Shown: positions 25,776 to 33,843 of the stretch, in pieces | How the letters are laid out: every line of letters starts with the position of its first letter | How positions within the stretch are numbered: position 1 is the stretch's first letter | Assembly: GCF_900110535.1 (NCBI RefSeq) | Contig: NZ_FOJA01000001.1 | Location: forward strand, 620,001 to 684,000 | Direction of reading: 5' to 3' | DNA: 64,000 bases | DNA from: Halobacterium jilantaiense | GTDB lineage: Archaea; Halobacteriota; Halobacteria; Halobacteriales; Halobacteriaceae | The notes under the pieces: generated by a model | Seen by the model: only the letters and a program-made list of their open reading frames with translations | Database searches by the model: none | Told to the model about the DNA's origin: nothing | Made by a program: the position numbers and the translations under genes

Positions 25776-26999
25776 ATGCGAGTGTTCGACACGGGACGGC
25801 TGGTAGACGGGCGACGCGACGACGCCGTCGAGGACGCGCGGCTGGTGGTCGACGACGGCGAAGTCGTCGACGCGGGGCCACGCGAGCACGTCGACGCGCC
25901 CGCGGACGCAGACAGGGAATCGCTCCCGGACGCGACCATCGTCCCGGGGTTCGTGGACGCGCACGTCCACTTGCAGGGTGCCCGCTCGATGAACATCGAG
26001 GACTGGCTGGCGACGCCGGACTCGGAGGCCGCGGCGCGCGCGACCACAGACCTCCGGCGGCTGGTCGACGCCGGGTTCACGAGCGCCCGCGACCTCGGGA
26101 GCTCCGTCGGCCTGGGGCTGCGCGCCGCCGTCCGGGACGGCGAGGTGCCGGGGCCGCGGGTGTTCACGAGCGGGCGAGCAATCTCCCAGACCGCGGGCCA
26201 CGGCGACGTACACGGCGTCCCCCACGAGCGCGTGGCCGACGGCACGCCGCTGTCGACGCTGGCCGACGGGCCGGCTGAGTGCCGGAAGGAAGCCCGGAAG
26301 CGCCTCCGCGAAGGGGTCGACTGCCTGAAAGTCATGACGACGGGCGGCGTGCTCAGCCAGCGCGACACCCCGGACGTCCGCCAGTTCACGGACGACGAGA
26401 TTGCGGCGATGACACAGGAGGCCGAGCGCGTCGGCGTGCAGGTCGCCTCGCACGCGCAGGGTGCCGACGGCATCGTGGCCGCGCTCCGGAACGGCGTCGA
26501 CACCATCGAGCACGGGTTCCACCTCGACGACCGGGGCCTCGACCTGCTGGCCGAGCGAGACGCGACGTTCGTGCCGACGCTCGCAATCATGCACCGCATC
26601 ACCGAGCGCGGCGACGACTACGGCGTCCCCGAGTGGGGGCTGGAGAAGTCGCGAGCGGCCCGCGAGTCGCACCTCGACGCCGTCGAGCGAGCCTACGAGG
26701 CCGGCGTCCCCGTCGCGGCCGGCACGGACTTCATGGGGCCCGAACTGGTTCCCCACGGGGAGAACGCCCTGGAGATGGAGCTGTTCGTCGACGAGATCGG
26801 GATGACCGAGATGGAGGCCATTCAGGCGGGAACGCGCGTGTCGGCGCGCACGCTCCCGCGAGACGACGTGGGGACCCTGGAAGCGGACCAGCGCGCGGAC
26901 TTCGCCGTGCTGTCTGGGGACCCGCTGGCGGACATCTCCGCGGTGCGGGACGTCGAGGCCACGTACGTGGACGGCGAGCGCGTCGACGGCTACTCGTAG
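25776..26999 (+). CDS. amidohydrolase family metal-dependent hydrolase
   Basis: A 407-residue amidohydrolase of the imidazolonepropionase/prolidase-like type. The first metal motif is VDAHVHLQG (His63, His65). A Lys-containing strand is CLKVMTTGGV, HAQG and IEHGFHLD supply further His ligands, and AAGTDFMGPE gives the final Asp. C-terminal beta-domain segments match the composite-barrel fold. The substrate is probably a cyclic amide, peptide or urea-like compound and cannot be specified. The ATG at 25776 follows a TATA-like CTTTTC about 22-29 bp upstream. It ends 10 bp inside the converging membrane gene. Confidence 0.9.
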   Translation: MRVFDTGRLVDGRRDDAVEDARLVVDDGEVVDAGPREHVDAPADADRESLPDATIVPGFVDAHVHLQGARSMNIEDWLATPDSEAAARATTDLRRLVDAGFTSARDLGSSVGLGLRAAVRDGEVPGPRVFTSGRAISQTAGHGDVHGVPHERVADGTPLSTLADGPAECRKEARKRLREGVDCLKVMTTGGVLSQRDTPDVRQFTDDEIAAMTQEAERVGVQVASHAQGADGIVAALRNGVDTIEHGFHLDDRGLDLLAERDATFVPTLAIMHRITERGDDYGVPEWGLEKSRAARESHLDAVERAYEAGVPVAAGTDFMGPELVPHGENALEMELFVDEIGMTEMEAIQAGTRVSARTLPRDDVGTLEADQRADFAVLSGDPLADISAVRDVEATYVDGERVDGYS

Positions 27000-27292
27000 G
27001 CGCGAGTGCGCCACGCCGTCGCAATCGCGATGCAGAGCACGACCACGCCGTAGGTCGCGACGACCACGACGGAGTTCCGGCCGGCCGCCTGCACGGCGGC
27101 GAACGCGAGCGTCGCGACGCCGAAGGCAGTCAGCGAGAGCGCGAGCACGACCGCGAGCGCCGCCGGGTCGGTCGCTGCCTCGGCGTCGTACAGGGGCAGC
27201 ACCTCGACCGAGCCGGCGCTGTACAGCACCCACCCGCCGGTGAACAGCGCCGCCGCGAGCGCGAGGTAGGGCGCGGCCGCGACCAGTTCCAT
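26990..27292 (-). CDS. small membrane protein, three TM segments
   Basis: A 100-residue hydrophobic protein with three predicted segments: PYLALAAALFTGGWVLYS, LAVVLALSLTAFGVATLAF and SVVVVATYGVVVLCIAIAT. No motif or family is recognised. A TATA-like GATTAAGAC (about 27314-27322 on the minus strand) lies 22-30 bp before the ATG. The 3' end overlaps the amidohydrolase by 10 bp on the opposite strand. Confidence 0.7.
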   Translation of the reverse strand: MELVAAAPYLALAAALFTGGWVLYSAGSVEVLPLYDAEAATDPAALAVVLALSLTAFGVATLAFAAVQAAGRNSVVVVATYGVVVLCIAIATAWRTRAYE

Positions 27293-27404
27293 ACAGAGTC
27301 CTGCGGCACGTCGGTCTTAATCCTTCCCCACGGCCGGCGACGGAGGGTAGCGAGCGCGCACGGCGCGGCCTAGGATTCAGGACACTCCCGGCCCTATCGA
27401 GTCT

Positions 27405-28031
27405 ATGCGCGACCTCTCGCAGGACCTGACCGCCGGCCAGCCCTACCCCGGTGACCCGCCGGTGCGCGTGACGCCGCACGCGACGATGACCGAGGACGGC
27501 TACCGGGTCGCCGAACTCGCCTGCAGCACGCACTCGGGGACGCACGTGGACGCGCCGAGCCACCTGTGCGAGGACGGCGCTTCGCTCGGCGCGTTCGACG
27601 TCGCGGACTTCCGATTCGACGCGCGCGTCCTCGATTGTACAGACTTCGGGGACCGCGAGCCGGTTCCCTCCGAGCGCGTCCCGGACACGGACGCCGACCT
27701 CCTCCTCGTTCACACGGGATTCGCGACTTACTGGGGCACAGACGAGTACCTCGACCACCCCTACCTCTCGGCGGCGGCCGCCGAGCGCTGCGCGAGCCAG
27801 GGGTGCGCCGTCGGCCTCGATGCGCCGAGCGTGGACCCGTCTCCGTCACCGAACGCGAGCGACGACGAGCCAGCCGGCTACCCCGCCCACCACGCGCTGC
27901 TCGGTGCCGGCCTGCCGATTCTGGAGAATCTGACGAATCTGGCCGGGCTGCCGGAGCGCGTCACCGTCCACGCGTACCCGCTGCCGGTCGACGCGGACGG
28001 TGCCCCCGCCAGGGTCGTCGCCGAGCCCTGA
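27405..28031 (+). CDS. cyclase family protein (kynurenine formamidase-like)
   Basis: A 208-residue protein of the metal-dependent cyclase/formamidase family. The signature HSGTHVDAPSH (43-53) carries the Zn-binding His and Asp residues, followed by LLLVHTGFATYWG, DHPYLSAAAAE and VGLDAPSVD. Relatives hydrolyse N-formylkynurenine or related amides; the substrate here is open. It starts at ATG 27405. The neighbours on both sides are small membrane proteins on the opposite strand. Confidence 0.87.
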   Translation: MRDLSQDLTAGQPYPGDPPVRVTPHATMTEDGYRVAELACSTHSGTHVDAPSHLCEDGASLGAFDVADFRFDARVLDCTDFGDREPVPSERVPDTDADLLLVHTGFATYWGTDEYLDHPYLSAAAAERCASQGCAVGLDAPSVDPSPSPNASDDEPAGYPAHHALLGAGLPILENLTNLAGLPERVTVHAYPLPVDADGAPARVVAEP

Positions 28032-28043
28032 GCGGAGCCCCGG

Positions 28044-28274
28044 TCACTCCTCGACGGTGCCCTGGCTGCGGATGAATCCGGACTTGAAGCCGATCCAGCC
28101 GAGGACGCTGATGAACAGAATCGGCGGGAAGATGACGAACCCCCACAGCGGGTTCAGGCCCCACTTGAGGAGGAGTACGATGTCGGCGATGCCGAGCAGC
28201 AGGAACGGCAGGATGGCGAGGCCCGCCTGTTTGCGGCTACCCGAGCCCCCGTCCGTCGGCGTCGGCACGTCCAT
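28044..28274 (-). CDS. small two-TM membrane protein
   Basis: A 76-residue protein. It has a polar N-terminal 25 residues (DVPTPTDGGSGSRKQ), then two hydrophobic segments (AGLAILPFLLLGIADIVLLL and PLWGFVIFPPILFISVLGWIG) and a short tail. No family is recognised. The ATG at 28274 is chosen over the GTG at 28301 because a TATA-like GCTTTTGC (about 28299-28307, minus strand) overlaps the latter and is 25-33 bp from the former. Confidence 0.68.
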   Translation of the reverse strand: MDVPTPTDGGSGSRKQAGLAILPFLLLGIADIVLLLKWGLNPLWGFVIFPPILFISVLGWIGFKSGFIRSQGTVEE

Positions 28275-28532
28275 ACACGGCGATTCGCGGGCCACCAGCA
28301 AAAGCCAACCGGCTCCCGTCGAACAGCCGTCTCGTTTCCCGTATCACATTCCGTATACGGTGTCGGTTCGGGAGTGGTTCTGAGACGACGCGTCTGTCGG
28401 CGTTGAGTCCCCTCAACGCGGCGGTCTCTCGAGCGGACGCGAGCGGTCGTGTTCGCCTCGAGTTTGAAACCGGAGTCCGGCCCGGAACTCGACCCAGCCC
28501 TCTTCCGTGCAGCGCCCGATGGGGCGAATAGA
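28275..28532. other. 258-bp divergent intergenic region rich in inverted repeats
   Basis: No ORF is supported. It contains a 10-bp perfect palindrome CCGTATACGG (28351-28360). It also contains an 8-bp perfect stem with a TCCC loop (28400-28419) and a pair of CTCGAG sites (28428-28433, 28457-28462). The features lie between divergent starts, so they are not simple terminators. Confidence 0.6.
28400..28419. ncRNA. perfect 8-bp stem-loop, possible structured RNA
   Basis: GCGTTGAG (28400-28407) and CTCAACGC (28412-28419) are exact reverse complements with a 4-nt loop. A second small stem AGACG/CGTCT lies just upstream (about 28383-28395). Whether it is an RNA or an operator cannot be told; the ncRNA label is tentative. 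Confidence 0.25.
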
Positions 28533-28835
28533 ATGTCCTGGTTCGACTCGGACTCCTCGACCGCGACCGGTGCGGAATCAGAGGTCGTCCAGGGGCTTCG
28601 AGGCGCAACTAGACTCTTCGAGCGGTACGAACTCGCCATCAAGACGGCGCTGGTGTTCACCCTCACGACGGCGTTCGGGCTGGCGTGGCACTCGGTCGCC
28701 ACCCAGCAGATCGGCAACAACATGAGCGCGCTCCTCGTGTGGTTCTCGCTCATCTTCGCGGCGGGGGCCGCTATCCTCGGCGGCACGGTCAAGCTCTGGG
28801 CAGCCGTCCAGGACCGCCGCCGCGACTGGACGTAG
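28533..28835 (+). CDS. small membrane protein, two TM segments
   Basis: A 100-residue protein. It has an acidic N terminus (SWFDSDSSTATGAES), then IKTALVFTLTTAFGLAWH and NNMSALLVWFSLIFAAGAAILGG as membrane segments, and a basic tail DRRRDWT. No family is recognised. The ATG at 28533 is preferred to the in-frame GTG at 28449, because the 28 extra residues lie in the palindrome-rich spacer and look noncoding. The promoter is not obvious. Confidence 0.65.
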   Translation: MSWFDSDSSTATGAESEVVQGLRGATRLFERYELAIKTALVFTLTTAFGLAWHSVATQQIGNNMSALLVWFSLIFAAGAAILGGTVKLWAAVQDRRRDWT

Positions 28836-28879
28836 ACGGGACCGCGAGCGTTTTCACCGACGCGCTCGGAGTAGGGCGC

Positions 28880-29314
28880 GTGAGCGAGTACGTCACCCAC
28901 GAGAGCCTGCTATCGGTCGTGGGCACGGTCGAGCGCGCGGGCGGCACGCGCCGTCTGGAGGTCCGGCTGCCAGCTGACAGCGACGCGTCGTTCCCGGTCG
29001 GAGACGTGGTTCGAGTCGTTCTCGGCGGCAGCGAGCATCGGGCGCGCGTCGACCAGACTGCCGACGGGACGCCCGTGTTCAGGGGAGCCTACGACACGCC
29101 GAGTCAGGCCCGCGACCCGGGCGCTGCGACGAACCGGCTCGGCGAGTGGGTCGAGGACGTGGGTCTGGAAGCCGGTCGGTCGGTCCACGTCGACGTCGTC
29201 GAGGCGGAGTTCAAGTACGGCGTACGGGCACCGGGCGCAGACGCGACCTACGAGTCGACCGGCCGGCCCGACCCCGGACTGGCGGACATCGCGGCGTCGC
29301 TCGACGACGAGTAG
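28880..29314 (+). CDS. conserved haloarchaeal protein (DUF7112-like)
   Basis: A 144-residue soluble protein. Typical stretches are RLEVRLPADSDASFPVGDVVRVVL, the middle FRGAYDTPSQARDPG, then NRLGEWVEDVGLEAGRSVHVD and FKYGVRAPG. From memory this is DUF7112, a haloarchaeal family of unknown function. The first half looks like an AbrB-type or small beta-barrel. The start GTG 28880 is 44 bp after the upstream membrane gene; the GTGAGCGAG start context supports it over a long N-terminal extension. Confidence 0.7.
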   Translation: MSEYVTHESLLSVVGTVERAGGTRRLEVRLPADSDASFPVGDVVRVVLGGSEHRARVDQTADGTPVFRGAYDTPSQARDPGAATNRLGEWVEDVGLEAGRSVHVDVVEAEFKYGVRAPGADATYESTGRPDPGLADIAASLDDE

Positions 29315-29326
29315 CTGCGGCGTCGG

Positions 29327-31252
29327 TCAGTCGAGGATACTGGCCTCAGTGACCTCGAAGCGCGCGCCGCGGTCGCCGTCGGTCGGCACCGCGTCGACCC
29401 GCCAGTCGTGGGCTTCGGCGATTTCCCGGACGATGGCCAGCCCGAAGCCCGTGCCGTCGTCCGTGGACGTGAACCCGCGTTCGAAGACGTTGTCCAGAGA
29501 GTCCTCGGGGATGCCCGGTCCGTCGTCTTCGACCGCGAAACCGTCCGGTAGCGCGGAGACGGTAACGGTGACGCCGTCACTCCCGTCTCCGACGGCGTCT
29601 GGGCGGGCCTGCGAGTCAGGACTCGTCGAGCCGTGCTCGACGGCGTTCCGGAAGAGATTCTCGAAGAGTTCCAGGAGGCGGCCGTGGTCGGCCTCGACGC
29701 GCGCGCTGTCGACCTCGAAGCGGACGGTCGACTCCGGCGCGTCCACAGAGCTCCAGGCGTCGCTGGCGGCGTCCGCGAGTGACACCGGCTCGGTCTCGTC
29801 GACGAGGCGGCCCTGGCGGGCGAGCGCGAGCACGTCCTCGACGAGCGAATTCATGCGGTCCAGAGCGTTCGCCGCCCGGTCGAAGTGCTCCGGGTCACCG
29901 GTCTCTCGCGCCAGGTCGAGGCTCCCCGAGGCGACGTTCAGGGGGCTGCGGAGGTCGTGGCTGACGACGCCCGCGAACTGGTCGAGGCGCTCGTTCTGGC
30001 GTTCGAGTTCCCGCTCGCGCTCCTTGCGTTCGGTGATGTCGCGGATGGACGCCAGCACGGCTGGCTCCCCCTGGTAGGTGATGATTGTCGTGGAGAACTC
30101 ACAGTGACGGACATCGCCGTCGGGCCGCTGGACGCGCGCCTCGAACGTCTCCTGGTCGCCGACCTCCGCCGCGCCGTCGGCGACCGTCGTGAGCTTCTCG
30201 TGGTCACCGGGGTGGACGACGTCACGGACGTCGATATCGAGGATGGTGTCCTCGTCGCGACCGAACAGCTCGGTGCCACGCGGGTTCACGAAGTCGTAGC
30301 CGTCGTCGCGGTGGATGGTGACGGCGTCGTGGCTCTGCTCGATGACGGTCCGGTACTTCTGTTCGCTCTCCCGGAGCGCCTGGTCGGACCAGAGCCGGCT
30401 GAGTGTCTCCCCGACGTGGGACATCAGGAGTTCGGCGAGTTCGGCGTCCCGCTCGGAGAACGCGGCTTCGCGCTCGGCGGCCGCCTGGAACACGCCGATG
30501 CCCTGAATCGGGACGCTGAGCAGCGACCGGTAGGCGTCGTTGGCGGGTTCGGCGACCTCGTGGTCGGTCACGTCGTCGACGATGATGCGCTTGTCGTCCT
30601 GATAGGTCTGTCCGGCGATACCCTCGTCGTCCGGCCGCCGGATGGAGTCCTCGGAGTCCAGTCCGGTCGAGAGTGCGACCGGGACGAGATAGCCGTCGCG
30701 CGCCACGTCGATGCCACAGATGTCGAACTCGAGGATGTTCTCCGCGGCGTCGATGGCGAGATGGTAGATGGACTGTTCTTCCTCGCAGCCGACCATCTGA
30801 GCGGCGATGCTGTGGAGTTTGCGGAACTGGCGGCGTTCGACTTCGAGGTCCGCGTCCAGGTCGCGGTTGTCGGCCTCTGCCTCGAGTTTCCCGGCGGCGA
30901 GCGCGACCGTGCTGCCGACGGCGAGGAGGGTGTCGGTGTCCGACGAGTCGACGGAGTCGTCCGCAGCGAATGCGAGCGTGCCGTGGCGGTCGTCGCCGTC
31001 GCTCAGGGGGACGTGGTATTCGCGGCCCGGGTCTGCGTCGACTGTCTCGACGTGCTCCGCGTCCGGCGGCGTTTCCGGCGGGTCTGGGTCCTCGATACCC
31101 GCCGTGGCCTCGACGCCGGGTCCGTAGACGTACGCGTAGTCGGGGCCGCTGTCGACGACCGCACGGCAGACCGCCTCGTGTAACCCAGTGACACAGTCGG
31201 CCCTGTGGGCCGCCCCGCGAACGTTCGAGAGCAAGCGCCGTTCGTGAGTCAT
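29327..31252 (-). CDS. histidine kinase (GAF-PAS-HisKA-HATPase)
   Basis: A 641-residue soluble sensor kinase. A degenerate GAF-like N-terminal domain (about 1-120) and a clear GAF domain (about 145-290, RKLHSIAAQMVGCEEEQSIY) come first. A PAS domain follows (about 293-410, KYRTVIEQSHDAVTIHRDDG). HisKA carries the phospho-acceptor in VVSHDLRSPLN (His about 432). HATPase_c carries the N-box ENLFRNAVEHG, G1 VEDDGPGIP and G2 GTGFGLAIV. There are no membrane segments. It lies 4 bp downstream of a HalX response regulator, its likely partner. Confidence 0.93.
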   Translation of the reverse strand: MTHERRLLSNVRGAAHRADCVTGLHEAVCRAVVDSGPDYAYVYGPGVEATAGIEDPDPPETPPDAEHVETVDADPGREYHVPLSDGDDRHGTLAFAADDSVDSSDTDTLLAVGSTVALAAGKLEAEADNRDLDADLEVERRQFRKLHSIAAQMVGCEEEQSIYHLAIDAAENILEFDICGIDVARDGYLVPVALSTGLDSEDSIRRPDDEGIAGQTYQDDKRIIVDDVTDHEVAEPANDAYRSLLSVPIQGIGVFQAAAEREAAFSERDAELAELLMSHVGETLSRLWSDQALRESEQKYRTVIEQSHDAVTIHRDDGYDFVNPRGTELFGRDEDTILDIDVRDVVHPGDHEKLTTVADGAAEVGDQETFEARVQRPDGDVRHCEFSTTIITYQGEPAVLASIRDITERKERERELERQNERLDQFAGVVSHDLRSPLNVASGSLDLARETGDPEHFDRAANALDRMNSLVEDVLALARQGRLVDETEPVSLADAASDAWSSVDAPESTVRFEVDSARVEADHGRLLELFENLFRNAVEHGSTSPDSQARPDAVGDGSDGVTVTVSALPDGFAVEDDGPGIPEDSLDNVFERGFTSTDDGTGFGLAIVREIAEAHDWRVDAVPTDGDRGARFEVTEASILD

Positions 31253-31256
31253 TCGG

Positions 31257-31844
31257 TCAGTCGCTGCCGGTCTGGCCGTTCGGGAGGTCGCGGAACGCCA
31301 CCCGGAAGTCGTCGTGGCCGAAGTCGGTCACCGTCTCGTTGATTTGCTCGCGGAGGTTCTCGATGCGGTCGACGAGGTTGTCGTAGGAGTCGTCGAGTTG
31401 GACGCTGCCGTCCTCCGCTTCCGATTCGAGGAGGGCGCGCTTCGACATCAGGGAGTACAGCTCCTGGAGTTTGTCGTCGTACTTCGAGCGGTCGAGTAAG
31501 GTCTCGACGGTGGCCTTGAGGTCCTCGCGGTCGACCGGTTTCAGCAGGTACTCGTCGAAGCCGAGTTCGACGACGTCCGTGTTCGGACGGACGCCGGTAA
31601 CCATCGCGACACGGCACTCGTACTCCGCGTTCCGGATGCGTTCGAGGACATCTTCCCCGGAGAGCCCAGGCATGCGACGGTCGAGTAAAACTACGTCGAC
31701 GTCGTCAGTGTCGAGGGTGTCGAGCGCCACGGTACCCGTCGTAGCAGTCACGACGTTGTACTCGTCGCCAAGCCACGCTGCGTAGACGTCCGTGAGCGCC
31801 TCGTCGTCGTCCACCACCAAAACTTCCGCCACTTCGTCGGTCAT
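31257..31844 (-). CDS. response regulator with C-terminal HalX domain
   Basis: A 195-residue protein. The receiver domain (about 1-120) has the acidic pair VVDDDE, the phospho-acceptor Asp in VVLLDRRMPG, a Thr in MVTGV and a Lys in YLLKPVD. The C-terminal HalX domain (about 125-190) is a helical haloarchaeal module of unknown mechanism (DDKLQELYSLMSKRALLE). There is no DNA-binding domain. The ATG at 31844 has a TATA-like CTTTAACT (minus strand, 31881-31888) 37-44 bp upstream. It precedes the histidine kinase in one operon. Confidence 0.92.
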   Translation of the reverse strand: MTDEVAEVLVVDDDEALTDVYAAWLGDEYNVVTATTGTVALDTLDTDDVDVVLLDRRMPGLSGEDVLERIRNAEYECRVAMVTGVRPNTDVVELGFDEYLLKPVDREDLKATVETLLDRSKYDDKLQELYSLMSKRALLESEAEDGSVQLDDSYDNLVDRIENLREQINETVTDFGHDDFRVAFRDLPNGQTGSD

Positions 31845-32049
31845 ACAAGCGGTTCCTTGCGATACGTGTCGAACCTGCCAAGTTAAAGGTTTCTCCCTGA
31901 GTCTCAGTTCGTCGGACGTGGCGGTCACGACGGAGCGGTACCACCCGAGAATTAAGTTAAAAGGCTTTCGCTGATTGGGGTTACCTGAACGTAATCCTTT
32001 GGCTGGCCAAAAAACCCATTAATCGTGTAGAATAGCTCCTATCAGACGC

Positions 32050-32066
32050 GTTCTCGGCATGAGAAC
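32050..32066. promoter_or_regulatory. perfect inverted repeat upstream of the tfb promoter
   Basis: GTTCTC and GAGAAC are exact reverse complements around a GGCAT spacer and end 14 bp before the BRE. This position is typical of an activator site or an upstream repressor in archaea. The protein that binds is unknown. Confidence 0.5.
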
Positions 32067-32080
32067 TAACCACACGACCG

Positions 32081-32095
32081 CGAAACATTTATATG
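32081..32095 (+). promoter_or_regulatory. BRE and TATA box of tfb
   Basis: CGAAAC (BRE, 32081-32086) is followed by TTTATATG (32088-32095), the best match to the archaeal core promoter in this window. Transcription should start near 32116-32120, leaving a 5' leader of about 46-50 nt. Confidence 0.75.
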
Positions 32096-32124
32096 CTTGT
32101 CGCTATTACTTTGCATCACAACGA

Positions 32125-32153
32125 GCCGGGCGGGGAGTCGGTTGTTGCCCGGC
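32125..32153 (+). promoter_or_regulatory. 5'-leader hairpin of tfb
   Basis: GCCGGGC (32125-32131) pairs exactly with GCCCGGC (32147-32153); two further G-T pairs can extend it inward. It fills most of the predicted leader and ends 12 nt before the ATG. No Shine-Dalgarno is visible. Confidence 0.55.
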
Positions 32154-32165
32154 GCTTCAACCATA

Positions 32166-33140
32166 ATGAGTGACAGTACAATCCGAACCTACAGCAGTGA
32201 CCAGCGCCAGACAGAGAACGAATCCACGTCGACGACCGACGAGAGCGTCCTGACCTGCCCCGAGTGCGGCGGGCAGGTCGTCGACGACGAGGAGCACGGC
32301 GAATCAGTCTGCGTCGAGTGCGGGCTGGTCGTCGAGGAGGACGGCATCGACCGCGGGCCGGAGTGGCGCGCGTTCGATTCCAAAGAGAAAGACCAGAAGT
32401 CCCGCGTGGGCGCGCCGACGACGAACATGATGCACGACAAGGGGCTGTCGACGAACATCGGCTGGCAGGACAAAGACGCCTACGGCAACAGCCTCTCGTC
32501 CAACCAGCGTCAGAAGATGCAGCGGCTGCGCAAGTGGAACGAGCGCTTCCGCACCCGCAACAGCAAGGAACGCAACCTCAAGCAGGCCCTCGGCGAAATC
32601 GAACGCATGGCCTCCGCGCTCGGCCTCCCGAAGGAGGTACGCGAGACGGCGTCGGTCATCTACCGCCGCGCGCTCTCCGAGGACCTCCTCCCCGGCCGCA
32701 GCATCGAGGGCGTCGCCACGGCTGCCCTCTACGCGTCGGCCCGCCAGCTGCAGACGCCGCGCTCCATCGACGAGGTGGCGAACGTCAGCCGCATCGACGA
32801 GATGGAGTTCAAGCGCACGTACCGCTACATCGTGCGCGAGCTGAGCCTTGAGGTCGCGCCCGCGGACCCCTCGCAGTACGTCCCGCGGTTCGCCAGCGAA
32901 CTCGACCTCCCGGACGAGGTCGAGCGTCGCTCCCGGGAACTCCTCGAGAACGCCCAGAAGGACGGCGTCACGTCCGGGAAGTCCCCGGTCGGCCTCGCCG
33001 CGGCGGCCATCTACGCGTCCAGCCTGCTCACCAACCACAAGGTGACCCAGAGCGAGGTCAGCGACGTCACGGACGTCAGCGAGGTCACCATCCGGAACCG
33101 CTACCAGGAGCTCCTGGAAGCGACCGAAGCGGCCGCCTAG
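32166..33140 (+). CDS. tfb: transcription initiation factor TFB (TFIIB homologue)
   Basis: A 324-residue TFB. The N-terminal zinc ribbon has Cys31, Cys34, Cys49 and Cys52 (CPEC, CVEC). The B-finger/B-reader region follows (RGPEWRAFDSKEKDQKSR), then two cyclin repeats (about 125-215 and 220-310) with SVIYRRAL and the C-terminal recognition helix VTQSEVSDVTDVSEVTIR. TFB binds BRE-TATA-TBP and recruits RNA polymerase. Haloarchaea carry several tfb genes with partly distinct roles; which one this is cannot be told. The ATG at 32166 is supported by the promoter. Confidence 0.95.
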   Translation: MSDSTIRTYSSDQRQTENESTSTTDESVLTCPECGGQVVDDEEHGESVCVECGLVVEEDGIDRGPEWRAFDSKEKDQKSRVGAPTTNMMHDKGLSTNIGWQDKDAYGNSLSSNQRQKMQRLRKWNERFRTRNSKERNLKQALGEIERMASALGLPKEVRETASVIYRRALSEDLLPGRSIEGVATAALYASARQLQTPRSIDEVANVSRIDEMEFKRTYRYIVRELSLEVAPADPSQYVPRFASELDLPDEVERRSRELLENAQKDGVTSGKSPVGLAAAAIYASSLLTNHKVTQSEVSDVTDVSEVTIRNRYQELLEATEAAA

Positions 33141-33212
33141 AACCGTGTCGAGCGCTCTACTCGGTACACTCGTCTAATTCTCTCTACGCCGGACGCCGCC
33201 ACGCAGCGACAG

Positions 33213-33761
33213 CTACGCGTAGTTCCGTTCGCCGGCCTCGACAGCGACGGGTACGTGGTTGTCCGACGGAGGCACTGCACACGCGAAGTTGTCGCTGTAC
33301 GCGCAGAAGGGGTTGTACGCGAGGTTGAAGTCCAGCGCGATGGGGTCGCCGTCGTCGGCGTCCGCTGGGTCGACGTCCAGGTATCGGCCGCGGTCGTAGG
33401 TCGCGTCATCGTTCGTTGCGTCCGTGAACGGGACGAAGAGCGTGTCTTCGCCCTCGACGTGGAACGCCGTCAGGGTGTAGTGGTCGCCGTCGAGGTCGAA
33501 GCCGAGGACGGCGGCCCGCGTGTACTCCGCGGGCGGCCCCTGCGTCGTCTCCAGTTCGACGGACTCGGTGTCCGTGACCGCGCTGTACTTCGCCGTCACT
33601 CGGAACTCGGGGTCGGGGTCGAAGTAGTCGAGGCCGTCGAAGCCCTCGCGGTCCTCGGGCGGAATCGGCGACTGGTCGTGGCTGCCGAAGAAGTCGTCTT
33701 TCTCCGCGCGGAACTCGCGGACGCGCTCCCGCCACTCGGCCTCGTCGAAGTCCTCGTTCAT
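33213..33761 (-). CDS. DUF1684 family protein
   Basis: A 182-residue DUF1684 protein. Signature parts are [56 protein letters not shown] and, most telling, [18 protein letters not shown] followed by [11 protein letters not shown]. The family is widespread in bacteria and archaea with no settled function. The ATG at 33761 gives [10 protein letters not shown]; the frame is open to 33812 but that part runs into the rtcA promoter. It is divergent from rtcA. Confidence 0.88.
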   Translation of the reverse strand: MNEDFDEAEWRERVREFRAEKDDFFGSHDQSPIPPEDREGFDGLDYFDPDPEFRVTAKYSAVTDTESVELETTQGPPAEYTRAAVLGFDLDGDHYTLTAFHVEGEDTLFVPFTDATNDDATYDRGRYLDVDPADADDGDPIALDFNLAYNPFCAYSDNFACAVPPSDNHVPVAVEAGERNYA

Positions 33762-33843
33762 GGGTGCAGTGTCTCGGCCGACCACCCTAACTGTGGCGAC
33801 GCGGACGGACACCCTTTTGACTGGTCCAGTCCCTGGTGTAGGT

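Larger units (their letters stand above)
31845..32165. other. 321-bp A/T-enriched divergent promoter region (HalX operon / tfb)
   Basis: This is the most A/T-rich spacer of the window and has no ORF. Minus-strand TATA elements for the HalX operon lie at 31881-31888 and about 31960-31968. The plus-strand tfb promoter is at 32081-32095, and a perfect inverted repeat is at 32050-32066. Nothing else was recognised. Confidence 0.7.

Noticed and set aside
32264-32851. Arg-rich 195-codon frame inside tfb
   Set aside because: Typical high-GC shadow frame with no start context or motif; the tfb frame is certain.
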